From positions 62,001-126,000 of the forward strand of contig DKUE01000007.1 in assembly GCA_002490525.1 (NCBI GenBank): a stretch of DNA of 64,000 nucleotides. Reading direction: 5' to 3'. The notes under the pieces were generated by a model. The model did no database searches and was not told the origin of the DNA. It was given only the letters and a program-made list of their open reading frames with translations. Shown here one piece after another: positions 7,653 through 17,287 of this stretch. Every line of letters begins with the position of its first letter. Within the stretch, counting starts at the first letter, position 1. This DNA is from Ruminococcaceae bacterium UBA7212 (GTDB lineage Bacteria; Bacillota; Clostridia; Oscillospirales; Acutalibacteraceae). A program made the translations under genes and the position numbers.

Positions 7653-10292
7653 ATGGAATGGACAGGTCTTAACGAGTTAAGAGAAAAGTATCTTAAATTT
7701 TTTGAAAGCAAGGGGCATCTTCGTCTGCCGAGCTTTTCATTGATTCCGCAGAACGATAAAAGTCTTCTGCTGATTAATTCCGGTATGGCGCCGATGAAAA
7801 AATATTTTACGGGAGAGATTACGCCGCCGAGAACGCGTGTGACCACCTGTCAGAAATGCATCCGCACGCCTGACATTGAAAATGTCGGTAAAACTGCCCG
7901 TCACGGCACGTATTTTGAAATGCTCGGCAATTTCTCTTTCGGGGATTATTTCAAAGAAGAGGTTATCCCGTGGGCTTGGGAATTCTGCACTGAGGTTATG
8001 GAAATGGACCCCGAAAAGCTGTACATCAGTGTGTATGAAGAGGATGACGAGGCGTACGACATCTGGACGAAAAAAATCGGCGTTGACCCCTCGCATATGG
8101 TGCGCTTCGGCAAAGAAGACAATTTCTGGGAGCACGGCGCAGGTCCGTGCGGTCCCTGCTCGGAAATCTATTATGACCGCGGCGAAAAGTACGGCTGTGG
8201 AAAGCCCGACTGCAAGGTCGGCTGTGAATGTGACCGCTTTATTGAGTTTTGGAATCTGGTGTTCACACAGTTTGACAATGACGGCAACAACAACTACAGC
8301 CGCCTGGAGCATCCGAATATCGATACGGGTATGGGCTTGGAACGCCTTGCGTGCATTTCGCAGGATGTGGACAACCTCTTTGAAGTAGACACCGTGCAGA
8401 ATATTATGAAGCACATTATGCGCATTGCGAATGTGGAATATCATAAGAATGAAAAAGTTGATGTCTCCCTGCGTGTCATTACCGACCATGTCCGCAGTAC
8501 CACGATGATGGTCGGAGACGGTGTTATGCCTTCCAACGAAGGGCGCGGCTATGTTTTGCGCAGACTGCTCCGCCGTGCGGCACGGCACGGCAGATTGCTC
8601 GGTATTGACCGCCCCTTCCTTTCGGATGTCGCGAAAACTGTCATTCAGGAAAATGCTTCGGCGTATCCGAATTTGGTAGAAAAACAGGATTTCATTCTTA
8701 AAGTGATTGCCAATGAGGAAGAAAATTTCTCGAAAACGATTGACGCAGGACTGCAAATTTTAGAAAAGATGATAGATTCCTTTGACGGCGCTGTGTTCAG
8801 CGGCGAGAATGCGTTCAAGCTTGCGGACACCTTCGGCTTCCCAATCGATTTGACCAAGGAGCTGTTGGAAGAACGGAACATTGCCGTCGATGAAAAACGC
8901 TTTTATGAGCTTGTGAAAGAGCAGCGTGAGCGTGCCAGAAATGCGCGTGAGAATGCGGGGCAGGATGCTTGGAAAGGTTCTGCCGATGCAACGAAGGGCA
9001 TGGCGGCAACCGTATTCTGCGGCTATACCGATATGGAATGTGACGCGGCTGTTACTGCAATCGTAGCAGGACATCAAACCGTGGAATTTGCCGGAAACGG
9101 TGAAAATGTCACCGTGATTTTGGACAAAACACCGTTCTACGGCGAGGGTGGCGGGCAGACCGGAGACATCGGTGTGCTGACCGGCGACGGATACACCTTT
9201 ACTGTCACAGGCACGGAAAAAACCGCCGAGGGCGTATATCTGCACCACGGGTATATCAGCGACGGCGAAGGTCTTGCCATCGGGCAGGCGGTACGCGCCG
9301 CTGTCAACAAAGATACTCGCCTTGCAACGATGCGCAATCACACGGCGGCGCACATTTTGCAGGCGGCGCTGCGCAAAATTCTCGGCACACACGTGGAGCA
9401 GGCAGGTCAGCTTGTTAATGCAGTGGAAATGCGCTTCGATTTTTCACACTTTTCCGCGTTGACCGCTGACGAACTGCAAGCGGTGGAAGCTGCGGTGAAT
9501 CAGGTTATTTTCAACGCACTGCCCGTGGTAACCGAAGAAATGCCGATTGACGAAGCGAAAAAGCTCGGCGCTATGGCGCTGTTCAGCGAAAAGTACGGCG
9601 ATGTGGTGCGTGTGGTGAAAATCGGCGATTATTCCACAGAGCTTTGCGGCGGTACGCATGTAGACAATACGGCAAAGCTCGGACTGTTTAAAATCGTTTC
9701 CGAAACCTCGGTTGCGGCAGGCGTGCGCCGAATTACGGCAGTTACAGGTATGGGCGTGTTGCGCAGTATTGCCGAAACGGCTGCATTACTCAACCATGCT
9801 GCCGCGGCGATGAAGGTCTTGAATCCGGCGGATTTGGTGCGTCGTGCACTGACCATCACTGCGGAGCTGAAAGAAAAAGAACGTGAACTGCAAAGACTGC
9901 AAACGGAAATCAACAATTTGAAAACGGCAGGACTTATCGCGGGCGCTGTCGATGTGGACGGCGTACATCTGGTGGTTAATTACGCGGGGGAAAGCACTGC
10001 CGATGCGCTTCGCTCCATGGCAGAAACCGCAAGAGATGCTTCCTCCTGTACTGTGGCGGTCATTGCCGGCACAAATGCCGAAAAAGGAACGGTATCTTTT
10101 GCCTGTGCATGCGACAAGGAAGCAATTGCCAAGGGCGCACATGCCGGCAATCTTGTGCGTGAGGTTGCAAAAATTGCCGGAGGCAACGGCGGCGGTAAGC
10201 CTGATATGGCTATGGCTGGCGGTAAGGATGCCTCCAAAATCGATGACGCACTGATGCGTGCGGATGAAATCTTGCGGAATATGCTGAAATAA
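7653..10292 (+). CDS. alaS: Alanine-tRNA ligase
   Basis: An 879-residue cytosolic enzyme that charges tRNA-Ala. It starts at MEWTGLNELREKYLKFFESKGH, a canonical AlaRS N-terminus, with AAGGAG upstream; a longer frame from 7569 would overlap the promoter and is rejected. Class II core landmarks include TCQKCIRTPDIENVG and TGMGLERLACISQ. The editing domain has the zinc-binding HTAAHILQAALRKILG and CGGTHVDNT. The C-terminal DHHA1/C-Ala part ends with the GGNGGGKPDMAMAGGKD glycine-rich motif. Full length and intact. It heads a run of closely spaced genes (HIT, comEC, holA and onward). Confidence 0.98.
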   Translation: MEWTGLNELREKYLKFFESKGHLRLPSFSLIPQNDKSLLLINSGMAPMKKYFTGEITPPRTRVTTCQKCIRTPDIENVGKTARHGTYFEMLGNFSFGDYFKEEVIPWAWEFCTEVMEMDPEKLYISVYEEDDEAYDIWTKKIGVDPSHMVRFGKEDNFWEHGAGPCGPCSEIYYDRGEKYGCGKPDCKVGCECDRFIEFWNLVFTQFDNDGNNNYSRLEHPNIDTGMGLERLACISQDVDNLFEVDTVQNIMKHIMRIANVEYHKNEKVDVSLRVITDHVRSTTMMVGDGVMPSNEGRGYVLRRLLRRAARHGRLLGIDRPFLSDVAKTVIQENASAYPNLVEKQDFILKVIANEEENFSKTIDAGLQILEKMIDSFDGAVFSGENAFKLADTFGFPIDLTKELLEERNIAVDEKRFYELVKEQRERARNARENAGQDAWKGSADATKGMAATVFCGYTDMECDAAVTAIVAGHQTVEFAGNGENVTVILDKTPFYGEGGGQTGDIGVLTGDGYTFTVTGTEKTAEGVYLHHGYISDGEGLAIGQAVRAAVNKDTRLATMRNHTAAHILQAALRKILGTHVEQAGQLVNAVEMRFDFSHFSALTADELQAVEAAVNQVIFNALPVVTEEMPIDEAKKLGAMALFSEKYGDVVRVVKIGDYSTELCGGTHVDNTAKLGLFKIVSETSVAAGVRRITAVTGMGVLRSIAETAALLNHAAAAMKVLNPADLVRRALTITAELKEKERELQRLQTEINNLKTAGLIAGAVDVDGVHLVVNYAGESTADALRSMAETARDASSCTVAVIAGTNAEKGTVSFACACDKEAIAKGAHAGNLVREVAKIAGGNGGGKPDMAMAGGKDASKIDDALMRADEILRNMLK

Positions 10293-10305
10293 GAGGAGAA
10301 AAAAG

Positions 10306-10641
10306 ATGGATTGTCTGTTTTGCAAAATCCTGGCAGGGGAAATTCCTTCGAAAAAAATCTATGAGGACAACCTTTGCTATGCGTTTTATGATATTGCACC
10401 GCAGTCGGATACGCATTTTTTGGTCGTACCCAAACAGCATATTTGCTGCGCTGCTGAAATCACGGCAGAGAATGCCGATGTCGTTGCGCATATTTTTACA
10501 GTGATTCCGAAGCTGTGCAAAGAATTGGGACTCGACAGCTACCGTATTATCAACAATTGCGGCGCAGGCGCAGGGCAAACTGTTCTGCATTTGCATTTCC
10601 ACGTGCTTTCCGGCAGTAATTTGGGCGAGCGTTTGGTATAA
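10306..10641 (+). CDS. HIT-family nucleotide hydrolase or transferase
   Basis: A 111-residue HIT protein of the HINT/protein kinase C inhibitor type, which hydrolyses purine phosphoramidates or adenylates. CLFCKILAGEIPSKKIYED is the typical N-terminus, and the histidine triad is HLHFH near residue 100. It starts 13 bases after alaS with GAGGAGAAA upstream. Bacterial HINT proteins often sit beside aminoacyl-tRNA synthetase genes, where they may clear stray aminoacyl-adenylates. Confidence 0.93.
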   Translation: MDCLFCKILAGEIPSKKIYEDNLCYAFYDIAPQSDTHFLVVPKQHICCAAEITAENADVVAHIFTVIPKLCKELGLDSYRIINNCGAGAGQTVLHLHFHVLSGSNLGERLV

Positions 10642-10646
10642 CACTT

Positions 10647-12854
10647 ATGACGCGTCCGTTTTGTGTCGTTGGTTTTACGGCGTTATTCACTTTGTTTGTG
10701 ATGCACGCCTTTCCACAGAAAGAAGCGATGGGTGCGGTTTTTCTGACCGCGCTTATCGCTTTCGTGCTTTCTTTGGTCTGTAAAGCTTCACGGCGCGACA
10801 GGGTTTTGCCAACGGCATTTTTTACTGCGGTTCTTTGCATTTTGCTGTTGGGAAACGCGCAGGCAAGATATGTCGTCCGACAAAATACGGTTACGGCGGC
10901 AAAGGAAGTCACCGTCAACGGCACGCTTACGGATTTGCCGTATCAGGAAAACGGGCGGTATTATGCCGTTTTGCATGTTGATACCTTGAACGGTGCGCCG
11001 TTTGACGGAAAAATCCGAATTGTCAGCCGCACGCCGTTTGAAATTGCGCCCACGGACAGTGTTTCCGGCCGTATAAAACCCTTTTTACTCGGCGGCGGCA
11101 CGGAAAACACGGCAATTTCCGACCATTACCGCGCCAAAGGTATTCTCTGCGGTGCGTACCCCGTCAGCGAGCTTACCGTTGTTTCGGGCGGGAACGAGGG
11201 CCTGTTTTCCGTAATTTTATCTTTGCGACAAGCGCTCACGCAGGCAGTATTCTCCAGACTTCCGAATGCGTCGGGCGGGGTAATTGCCTGTATTTCCTTC
11301 GGCGTGAAAACGCTGTTGTCCGAGCAGAGTAAAAATGCATTTCGCGCCTCGGGTATTTCGCATTTGCTGGTGGTTTCGGGTTTGCATTTATCCACCTGGA
11401 CAATGTATTTGTTTCAGGGCCTGCAGAAAATACGGATTCGCCGTCGGGTACGGGCGTGGCTCGGTCTTTTATTCATCGCCTTTTTCGCTGTGCTCACGGG
11501 CGGTGCACCGTCGGTTATACGTGCGGCGGTTATGTCGGGCGCAGTTTTTTCAGCTGAACTGTTTCGGCGTGAGTCCGATGCGTTCAATGCCGTGGGTATA
11601 GCCCTTACCGCCATGCTGTTTCTCAATCCTTTTGCCGCGCGGGATATTTCGTTGCTGCTGTCCGTGTTTGCAACGGTCGGGATTTTACTGTTTTCCGAAC
11701 GCATGGAAGCCGTTTTAAACCGACCTGTCCGCAATCGGGAAGGAAGGACTGTAAAGCTGTACCGCTTTGTTGCTTCGGTTATTGCTGCAACCGTGTCTGT
11801 CACGGTGTGCACCCTGCCTGTACAGCTTTGGGCGTTCGGTACACTTTCGCTGACGGCACTGCCCGCCAATCTGCTCTCCCTAACCGTTGGCAGTGTCTGT
11901 ATGGTCTGCGGTATGCTCGGTGCAATGCTATGTGTTCTGCATGTCACGGCGGTCGGCAACGTGTTTCTGTTTTTGGCATCGGGCTGTGCAAAGTATCTGC
12001 TGTCGGTAACAGAATGGCTTTCCGCTTTGCCGTTTTCCGTTCTGCCCATGCGTACGAATTACGCGAAGTTGTTGCTTGCCCTGATTTTAATCGGCATTGC
12101 GGTCGGGATATGGATTCGTGCCCCGCGCGTCCGTTTGCGGCGTATCGTATGTGTGTTTGCCGCCGCTTTGTTTTTATTTTGCAATATCGCATCGTTTGCC
12201 CGGACGGAAAAGACTTTACAAATGACGGTGGCAAACGTCGGTGAGGGAATGGCGGTGGTTTTACGCTGTCGGGGTGAGACGGTTTTATTGCTTTCGGGCG
12301 GGGAATACTATGCAGAATCCGAAATTTATGATATACTGTCTTCTTACGGTGCTACACATATCGATGCGGTATTTTTACCTGCACCGAAAGAAAAGCTTTT
12401 GCCCTCAGTGCTTCGTGTCGGTGAAAATCTACCCGTGCAAACGCTGTATTATGCCCGTGCACTGTATGCGGAAACCTTGCCTGTCGGGCGAGAAAAACTG
12501 CCGATAGACAAAACCGTTGCCGATTTCTCCGACGGCAGACTGCGTATATCCGTACAGTGTATAGATATATACAGCTATGCGAAAATTACGTTCGGTGCAT
12601 TTTCCGCATTGGTATCCTTCTGTGATACCAATGATTTCAAGGGGGACAGCGCTTCTTTGCTGATTACAACCGCTGATGCACCGAAGAATATAGATGCGGC
12701 AGATTTTGAAATGACTGTGATGAGTACGTCTGCTTCGGAAAATGCCGATTTTCTCAGTATACGGTCAGACCGTGTTTATACTACCGCCGAAAACGGCAGT
12801 CTGTCTTTTTGGATAGAACCGAACGGCAAATTCCAATGTGCAAGGAGGGGTTAA
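10647..12854 (+). CDS. comEC: ComEC/Rec2-type DNA uptake channel with degenerate C-terminal domain
   Basis: A 735-residue membrane protein for uptake of single-stranded DNA in natural competence. It has two N-terminal TM helices, a soluble DUF4131/OB-like domain (residues about 80-180) and the multi-TM competence core including GVIACISFGVK and SHLLVVSGLHLS. The C-terminal domain begins MTVANVGEGMAVVLRC, in the position of the metallo-beta-lactamase-like DVGQGD segment. The zinc motif HxHxDH expected after HIDAVFL is replaced by PAPKEK, so the nuclease-like site is lost. It begins 5 bases after the HIT stop and its 3' end carries the ribosome binding site of holA. Confidence 0.88.
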   Translation: MTRPFCVVGFTALFTLFVMHAFPQKEAMGAVFLTALIAFVLSLVCKASRRDRVLPTAFFTAVLCILLLGNAQARYVVRQNTVTAAKEVTVNGTLTDLPYQENGRYYAVLHVDTLNGAPFDGKIRIVSRTPFEIAPTDSVSGRIKPFLLGGGTENTAISDHYRAKGILCGAYPVSELTVVSGGNEGLFSVILSLRQALTQAVFSRLPNASGGVIACISFGVKTLLSEQSKNAFRASGISHLLVVSGLHLSTWTMYLFQGLQKIRIRRRVRAWLGLLFIAFFAVLTGGAPSVIRAAVMSGAVFSAELFRRESDAFNAVGIALTAMLFLNPFAARDISLLLSVFATVGILLFSERMEAVLNRPVRNREGRTVKLYRFVASVIAATVSVTVCTLPVQLWAFGTLSLTALPANLLSLTVGSVCMVCGMLGAMLCVLHVTAVGNVFLFLASGCAKYLLSVTEWLSALPFSVLPMRTNYAKLLLALILIGIAVGIWIRAPRVRLRRIVCVFAAALFLFCNIASFARTEKTLQMTVANVGEGMAVVLRCRGETVLLLSGGEYYAESEIYDILSSYGATHIDAVFLPAPKEKLLPSVLRVGENLPVQTLYYARALYAETLPVGREKLPIDKTVADFSDGRLRISVQCIDIYSYAKITFGAFSALVSFCDTNDFKGDSASLLITTADAPKNIDAADFEMTVMSTSASENADFLSIRSDRVYTTAENGSLSFWIEPNGKFQCARRG

Positions 12855-12855
12855 T

Positions 12856-13899
12856 GTGCCCGAGATACACGAAACCGAACTCAAACAGATGCTCAAAGCG
12901 GGCGATTTCCCGCGCGTATGCCTGCTGTACGGCAGTGAAGGGTATCTCAAACAGCATTATGCCGATACAATTCCGAAAAAATGCGTAACCCCCGGCATGG
13001 AGGGCTTTAATTTTAAAAAATTCGACTTTGGGGACGGTGCGACGGTTTCGCAGATGCTGGAGGCTGCACAAACCTTACCTGCTTTTGGCGGCAAAATGTG
13101 CATTGTTGTGCGCGACTGCCCGTTAGATGCACTCTCGGGGGACGATAAGGCGCAAATGGATGCGTTTTTAGAGGATGTTCCCGACAGCACATTACTGCTG
13201 TTTTGGCAGGATACTGTTGAAGTTAATCCAAAAAAAAATACGAAATGGCGTTCGGTTTTGAATACAATTCAAAAAGTCGGTATCAGTGTGCCGCTGGACA
13301 AGTTAGACCGCACCTCTCTTTGTAAATTACTGCAATCCGGGGCAAAAAAACGCGGCTGTGTGCTGGAGCGTACACAGGCGGCGTATCTTGCGGAAATTGT
13401 CGGCAATGACTTGCAGCTTTTGCTCGGGGAGCTCGAAAAGCTGTGCAATTATAAGAACGGCGGGGAAATTACCCACGCAGATATTGACGCGGTTGCCACA
13501 AAATCGCTGGAGGCGAATATTTTTGACCTCTCTAAAGCGCTCGCGGCAGGGAACTGTGCACATGCTTTGGAGATTCTTCACAAGCTGTTTGCCGCGAAGG
13601 AAAAGCCCGAAATGATTCTCGGAACGATCGTCGGCGCATATGTGGATGTGTACCGCGTGAAATTGGCGCTTTGCGGCGGCGAACGTGCGGAATACCCCGC
13701 GCAGTTCTTCAATTATAAGGGCAAGGAATTCCGTTTGCGCAACGCCGCACGGGACGCAGCAAAATTGGATATTCGGCAGCTGCGCGGCTGTTTGGATGTG
13801 CTGAATGCGGCGGATGCAGCATTGAAATCCGGTGTTGCTGACCCGAAAATAACTTTAGAGCGGTTGCTGGTACAGCTTTCCGCGGTGAGGGCGAAATAA
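12856..13899 (+). CDS. holA: DNA polymerase III subunit delta
   Basis: A 347-residue clamp-loader subunit that opens the sliding clamp. The AAA+-like N-terminus has RVCLLYGSEGYLKQHYAD, followed by LYFW-type strands (TLLLFWQ) and the C-terminal collar with EKPEMILGTIVGAYVDVYRVKLA. The GTG at 12856 is chosen because AAGGAGGGG precedes it by five bases; an upstream GTG at 12838 would place the Shine-Dalgarno sequence inside the gene. holA beside comEC is a common Gram-positive arrangement. Confidence 0.93.
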   Translation: MPEIHETELKQMLKAGDFPRVCLLYGSEGYLKQHYADTIPKKCVTPGMEGFNFKKFDFGDGATVSQMLEAAQTLPAFGGKMCIVVRDCPLDALSGDDKAQMDAFLEDVPDSTLLLFWQDTVEVNPKKNTKWRSVLNTIQKVGISVPLDKLDRTSLCKLLQSGAKKRGCVLERTQAAYLAEIVGNDLQLLLGELEKLCNYKNGGEITHADIDAVATKSLEANIFDLSKALAAGNCAHALEILHKLFAAKEKPEMILGTIVGAYVDVYRVKLALCGGERAEYPAQFFNYKGKEFRLRNAARDAAKLDIRQLRGCLDVLNAADAALKSGVADPKITLERLLVQLSAVRAK

Positions 13900-13901
13900 C
13901 T

Positions 13902-14507
13902 ATGATTCAACTGCGCGAGGCGATTATTACCGAGGGGAAATACGATAAAATTAAACTGTCGGGGCTGTTTGACACAATCATTCTGACCACGGACGGCTTC
14001 GGGATATTTAAAGATAAGGAAAAACAGCGGCTGATTCGCCGTTTGGCGCGCGAACGCGGCATTTTGGTGCTGACAGACAGCGATTCCGCGGGGTTTGTGA
14101 TTCGCTCTTTTTTAAGCGGCATTGTGGAGCCGCAGTATGTGACACATGTGTATATACCTGATATTTTCGGTAAGGAGAAACGCAAAGATGCACCTTCCAA
14201 AGAGGGAAAACTCGGCGTAGAGGGTGTGCGCACCGAGGTGATTTTAGAAGCGCTTCGAAAAGCAGGCGTGACCGCCGAAGATCATCCGTTCACATGTGAG
14301 CGGCGCGCCGTGACGAAAACCGATTTGATGGAGGATGGGCTTGCAGGCGGACAGAACAGTGCTGTGCGGCGCCGTGCATTCCTGCGGCAGTTGGATTTGC
14401 CCGAACATACAAGCGCAAACGCGATGCTGAAAATCATCAATACATTTATGACCTATGAAGAATATAAACAGGCGGTTGCAAAACTCGGAAAGGAAGCGGC
14501 AGTCTAA
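13902..14507 (+). CDS. RNase M5-like Toprim protein (DUF4093)
   Basis: A 201-residue cytosolic protein. The Toprim domain (residues 5-110) shows the catalytic Glu in AIITEGKYDKIKL and the Asp pair in LVLTDSDSAGFVIR. The second half (from GVRTEVILEALRKAG) matches DUF4093, found after the Toprim domain in RNase M5 relatives. RNase M5 matures 5S rRNA; whether this paralogue does so is inferred, not seen. It starts 2 bases after holA and its stop overlaps the asparaginase start by one base (TAATG). Confidence 0.8.
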   Translation: MIQLREAIITEGKYDKIKLSGLFDTIILTTDGFGIFKDKEKQRLIRRLARERGILVLTDSDSAGFVIRSFLSGIVEPQYVTHVYIPDIFGKEKRKDAPSKEGKLGVEGVRTEVILEALRKAGVTAEDHPFTCERRAVTKTDLMEDGLAGGQNSAVRRRAFLRQLDLPEHTSANAMLKIINTFMTYEEYKQAVAKLGKEAAV

Positions 14508-15517
14508 TGCATATTTTTGTGCTTTCTACAGGCGGTACCATTGGAAGCCATGAAGCGGACGGTGTGATTTCGCCCGAATACGGGCAGGAAATGACGCTTT
14601 TGCGCATGTACCGCGAAGTATATGGGCATGCACTGCGGTTTACCGTGCGCCGCGTTTGCGAGATTTTGTCCGAAAATGCGGACGATGCGTTTTATGAAAC
14701 GCTGTTTGCGGCGCTGTGCGGGATTCCCAAAGATGCGGACGGCGTGATTGTCCTGCACGGGACAGACACGCTTTCTTACACGGCCGCGCTTTGCGCTATG
14801 GCATGCGGCGGTGTGTGCACGGCACCCGTTGGGTTCGTGTCATCTGCCTATGTACTGTCCGATGCGCGTCAGAACGGACTTTGCAATTTTCATGCGGCGG
14901 TGCGGTATATAGAGGCAGGCGGCGCGGGATTTTTTGTGCCCTATCGGAATGCGGACGGTACGGTGCAAATTCATCTTGCCACGCGTGTTATGGAAGCGGA
15001 TGCGTTTTTAGCGGACTTTCATTCGGCAAAAAACCGTCCGCTTGCGGTTTTGCAGACGGACGGGACTGTAGAGTTTACGTCTTTTTCCGATTTGCCGAAC
15101 CGACAAAGGCTTGCCGATGCGAGGCCGGCGGTGCACTGTACAGCAATCCGTTTGCAAAAATCCGTATTGCCCCTAAAGCTGTATCCGAATTTTGATTTTT
15201 CTGCTGTTTGTCCGCAAAAAGATACCTGTGCGGCAGTCCTGCTGATTGGTTACCACTCGGGCACGGCGCCCGTACAGACGCTTACGGCATTTGTTCGGCG
15301 GATGCATTCGCAGAAAATACCGGTGTATCTTGCACCGATTCCCCGCACCGCGGCGCTGTACGGCAGTACACACGCCCTGCTCGAAACCGGTATTCGGCCG
15401 ATGTTTTCCGTAACGGCGGAAAGTGCGCTGGCAAAGCTGAAGTTGTGCTATAACCAAACCGCATATACGCCTGAGGAATTTTTGCAAAAAGAGCTGTATT
15501 TTGAAGAAATCATTTGA
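14507..15517 (+). CDS. ansA: Type I L-asparaginase
   Basis: A 336-residue cytosolic amidohydrolase converting asparagine to aspartate and ammonia. The two catalytic threonine motifs are visible: STGGTIGS at residues 6-13 and VLHGTDTLSYTAA near residue 83. The length fits type I. There is no signal peptide. It is translationally coupled to the Toprim gene and followed 24 bases later by uxaC with its own good ribosome binding site. Confidence 0.88.
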   Translation: MHIFVLSTGGTIGSHEADGVISPEYGQEMTLLRMYREVYGHALRFTVRRVCEILSENADDAFYETLFAALCGIPKDADGVIVLHGTDTLSYTAALCAMACGGVCTAPVGFVSSAYVLSDARQNGLCNFHAAVRYIEAGGAGFFVPYRNADGTVQIHLATRVMEADAFLADFHSAKNRPLAVLQTDGTVEFTSFSDLPNRQRLADARPAVHCTAIRLQKSVLPLKLYPNFDFSAVCPQKDTCAAVLLIGYHSGTAPVQTLTAFVRRMHSQKIPVYLAPIPRTAALYGSTHALLETGIRPMFSVTAESALAKLKLCYNQTAYTPEEFLQKELYFEEII

Positions 15518-15541
15518 AAAAATACCTATGGAGGTTTTCCG

Positions 15542-16945
15542 ATGAAAAAATTTATGGATAAGGACTTTTTGCTGTCCACAAAAACCGCGAAGGAAATTTA
15601 CAAACGGGGTGCGGAAAAAACACCGATTTTTGACTGGCACTGCCACCTTTCGCCGAAGGAGATTTATGAAAATAAGCGTCCCGCCGATATTGCCGAGCTT
15701 TGGCTGTCGGGGGACCATTACAAGTGGCGCGTGATGCGTTCCTGCGGTGTGGCAGAGGAATACATTACCGGGAAAAAAAGCGGATATGAAAAATTCAAGG
15801 CGTTTGCGTCCTGTTTGCCGTATTGTATCGGTAATCCGATGTATCATTGGACACATTTGGAATTACAGCGGTATTTTGGAATTGAGACACCGCTTTCGGC
15901 AAAAACCGCCGATGAAATCTATCAGAAATGTAATGAGAAAATCAAAGCGGGCGGATTTACGCCGCGCGAGCTGATTGAACGGTCAAATGTGGCGTGTGTC
16001 TGCACAACGGATGACCCCGCAGATTCTTTGGAATATCATGTCCTGCTTGCGAAAGAGCAGGATTTCAAATGCCGTGTTCTGCCTGCTTTCCGTCCCGACC
16101 GTGCGCTGGGCATTGAATTGCCTGCGTTTATTCCGTGGATAGCGGCAATGGAAAAATCGGTGCACCGTGAAATTCATACCTTCCGCGAATTGAAGACTGC
16201 GCTAAAGGAGCGTATGGATTGGTTCTCTGAAAACGGATGCTGTGCTTCCGACCATGCTTTCGCTTATGTACCGTACTGTGTGACAAGTGAATCGGAGATT
16301 GAAAAGATTTTTAAAAAGGGCTTGCTCGGCGGCAGCTTTACAACCGCAGAGCTGGACAAATATCGCACAGCGCTGATGTTGTTTTTGGGCGCGGAATACG
16401 CAAAACGCGGCTGGGCAATGGAATTGCATATCGGTCCTATGCGCAACAATAACAGCCGTATGTTTGAGCGGCTCGGCGCGGACGCAGGCTTTGACTCGAT
16501 TGACGACTGTGAAATTGCGCAGGGGCTTTCGGGCTTTCTCAATGCATTGGATAAAAACGGAACTCTGCCGCGCACCGTGCTGTTTACGCTGAATCCGAAG
16601 GATAATTATGTGCTCGGCACCATGCTCGGAAACTTCCAAAGCGCCGAGGTGCCTTCGAAAATGCAGTTTGGCTCGGCTTGGTGGTTTAACGACAATTACG
16701 ACGGTATGCGCGAGCAGATGAAAGCGCTCGGCAACCTCGGCGTGCTCGGCAAATTTGTCGGTATGGTGACCGATTCCAGAAGCTTCCTTTCCTATCCGCG
16801 GCATGAATATTTCCGCCGTATTCTTTGCGAGTTAATCGGCGACTGGGCAGAGGAAGGAAAATACCCCTGCGATATCGATTTCCTGTCGGAGGCGGTGCGT
16901 GATATTTCTTATAACAATGCTGCAAAGTATTTCGGAATCTTATAA
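15542..16945 (+). CDS. uxaC: Glucuronate/galacturonate isomerase
   Basis: A 467-residue cytosolic isomerase turning D-glucuronate into D-fructuronate and D-galacturonate into D-tagaturonate. Landmarks are the metal-binding IFDWHCHLSPKEI near residue 30, the LWLSGDHYKWRVMRSCGV segment, and ELHIGPMRNNN in the second half. GGAGG precedes the ATG. It is the last gene of the alaS run, before a strong terminator. Its product, tagaturonate, is the substrate of the UxaB encoded 25 kb away in the glycan island, so the two loci probably share the lower pathway. Confidence 0.95.
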   Translation: MKKFMDKDFLLSTKTAKEIYKRGAEKTPIFDWHCHLSPKEIYENKRPADIAELWLSGDHYKWRVMRSCGVAEEYITGKKSGYEKFKAFASCLPYCIGNPMYHWTHLELQRYFGIETPLSAKTADEIYQKCNEKIKAGGFTPRELIERSNVACVCTTDDPADSLEYHVLLAKEQDFKCRVLPAFRPDRALGIELPAFIPWIAAMEKSVHREIHTFRELKTALKERMDWFSENGCCASDHAFAYVPYCVTSESEIEKIFKKGLLGGSFTTAELDKYRTALMLFLGAEYAKRGWAMELHIGPMRNNNSRMFERLGADAGFDSIDDCEIAQGLSGFLNALDKNGTLPRTVLFTLNPKDNYVLGTMLGNFQSAEVPSKMQFGSAWWFNDNYDGMREQMKALGNLGVLGKFVGMVTDSRSFLSYPRHEYFRRILCELIGDWAEEGKYPCDIDFLSEAVRDISYNNAAKYFGIL

Positions 16946-17002
16946 CCTGTAAATCGGCTGACCGTTATTTCGGACAGCCGGTTTGCAGATGCAGTAAAAA
17001 GC

Positions 17003-17042
17003 GTAATCCCTCGTATATCCTTAAGAATATACGAGGGATTAC
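17003..17042 (+). terminator. Terminator of uxaC
   Basis: A 16-bp perfect stem (17003-17018 with 17027-17042) is followed by TTTTG. It lies about 60 bases after the uxaC stop. Confidence 0.85.
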
Positions 17043-17054
17043 TTTTGACAGCAG

Positions 17055-17243
17055 GACTGCCGCCGCATGTGAGAAATTGAGGAGAAGCACGCCTGAAAAA
17101 GGGGGGAAGCGTACTTGTGGCGGGATTGTTCTGCGAAAAGTCTAAAACACAAAACAAGTCAACCATAGGATAGGGATAGGATTCTCACATCTTGTGAGGG
17201 GCACAAGATGTGGAGCCGCCATTTCTCACATGCGGAACCAGTC
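17055..17243 (-). mobile_element. MITE-like or small-RNA element bounded by 23-base inverted repeats
   Basis: The ends (17055-17077 and 17221-17243) are inverted repeats matching at 20 of 23 bases. An inner perfect hairpin sits at CACATCTTGTG/CACAAGATGTG (about 17187-17213). A strong promoter reads into it from the right. A short frame on the minus strand encodes only about 26 residues (MAAPHLVPLTRC...) and may be incidental. No transposase is present. It is either a miniature element or a remnant of an integrative element that also left the neighbouring XRE pseudogene. Confidence 0.45.
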
Positions 17244-17253
17244 TTCCTTTATG

Positions 17254-17287
17254 GTGATATAATATCACATTCTTTGAGACATGTCAA
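17254..17287 (-). promoter_or_regulatory. Leftward promoter with a palindromic operator over the -10 box
   Basis: On the minus strand TTGACA (17282-17287), 17 bases and TATTAT (17259-17264). The -10 box is inside the perfect palindrome GTGATAT-A-ATATCAC (17254-17268). Such an arrangement is typical of control by a small Cro/C1-type repressor, and a broken one lies immediately to the right. Confidence 0.7.

Noticed and set aside
7737..8756. Long open frame (339 residues) on the minus strand opposite alaS
   Set aside because: It is the shadow of a strongly codon-biased gene, has no ribosome binding site or domain, and alaS is certain.
16909..17166. 85-residue frame on the minus strand over the uxaC end
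   Set aside because: It crosses the uxaC 3' end and its terminator hairpin and has no recognisable domain or ribosome binding site.
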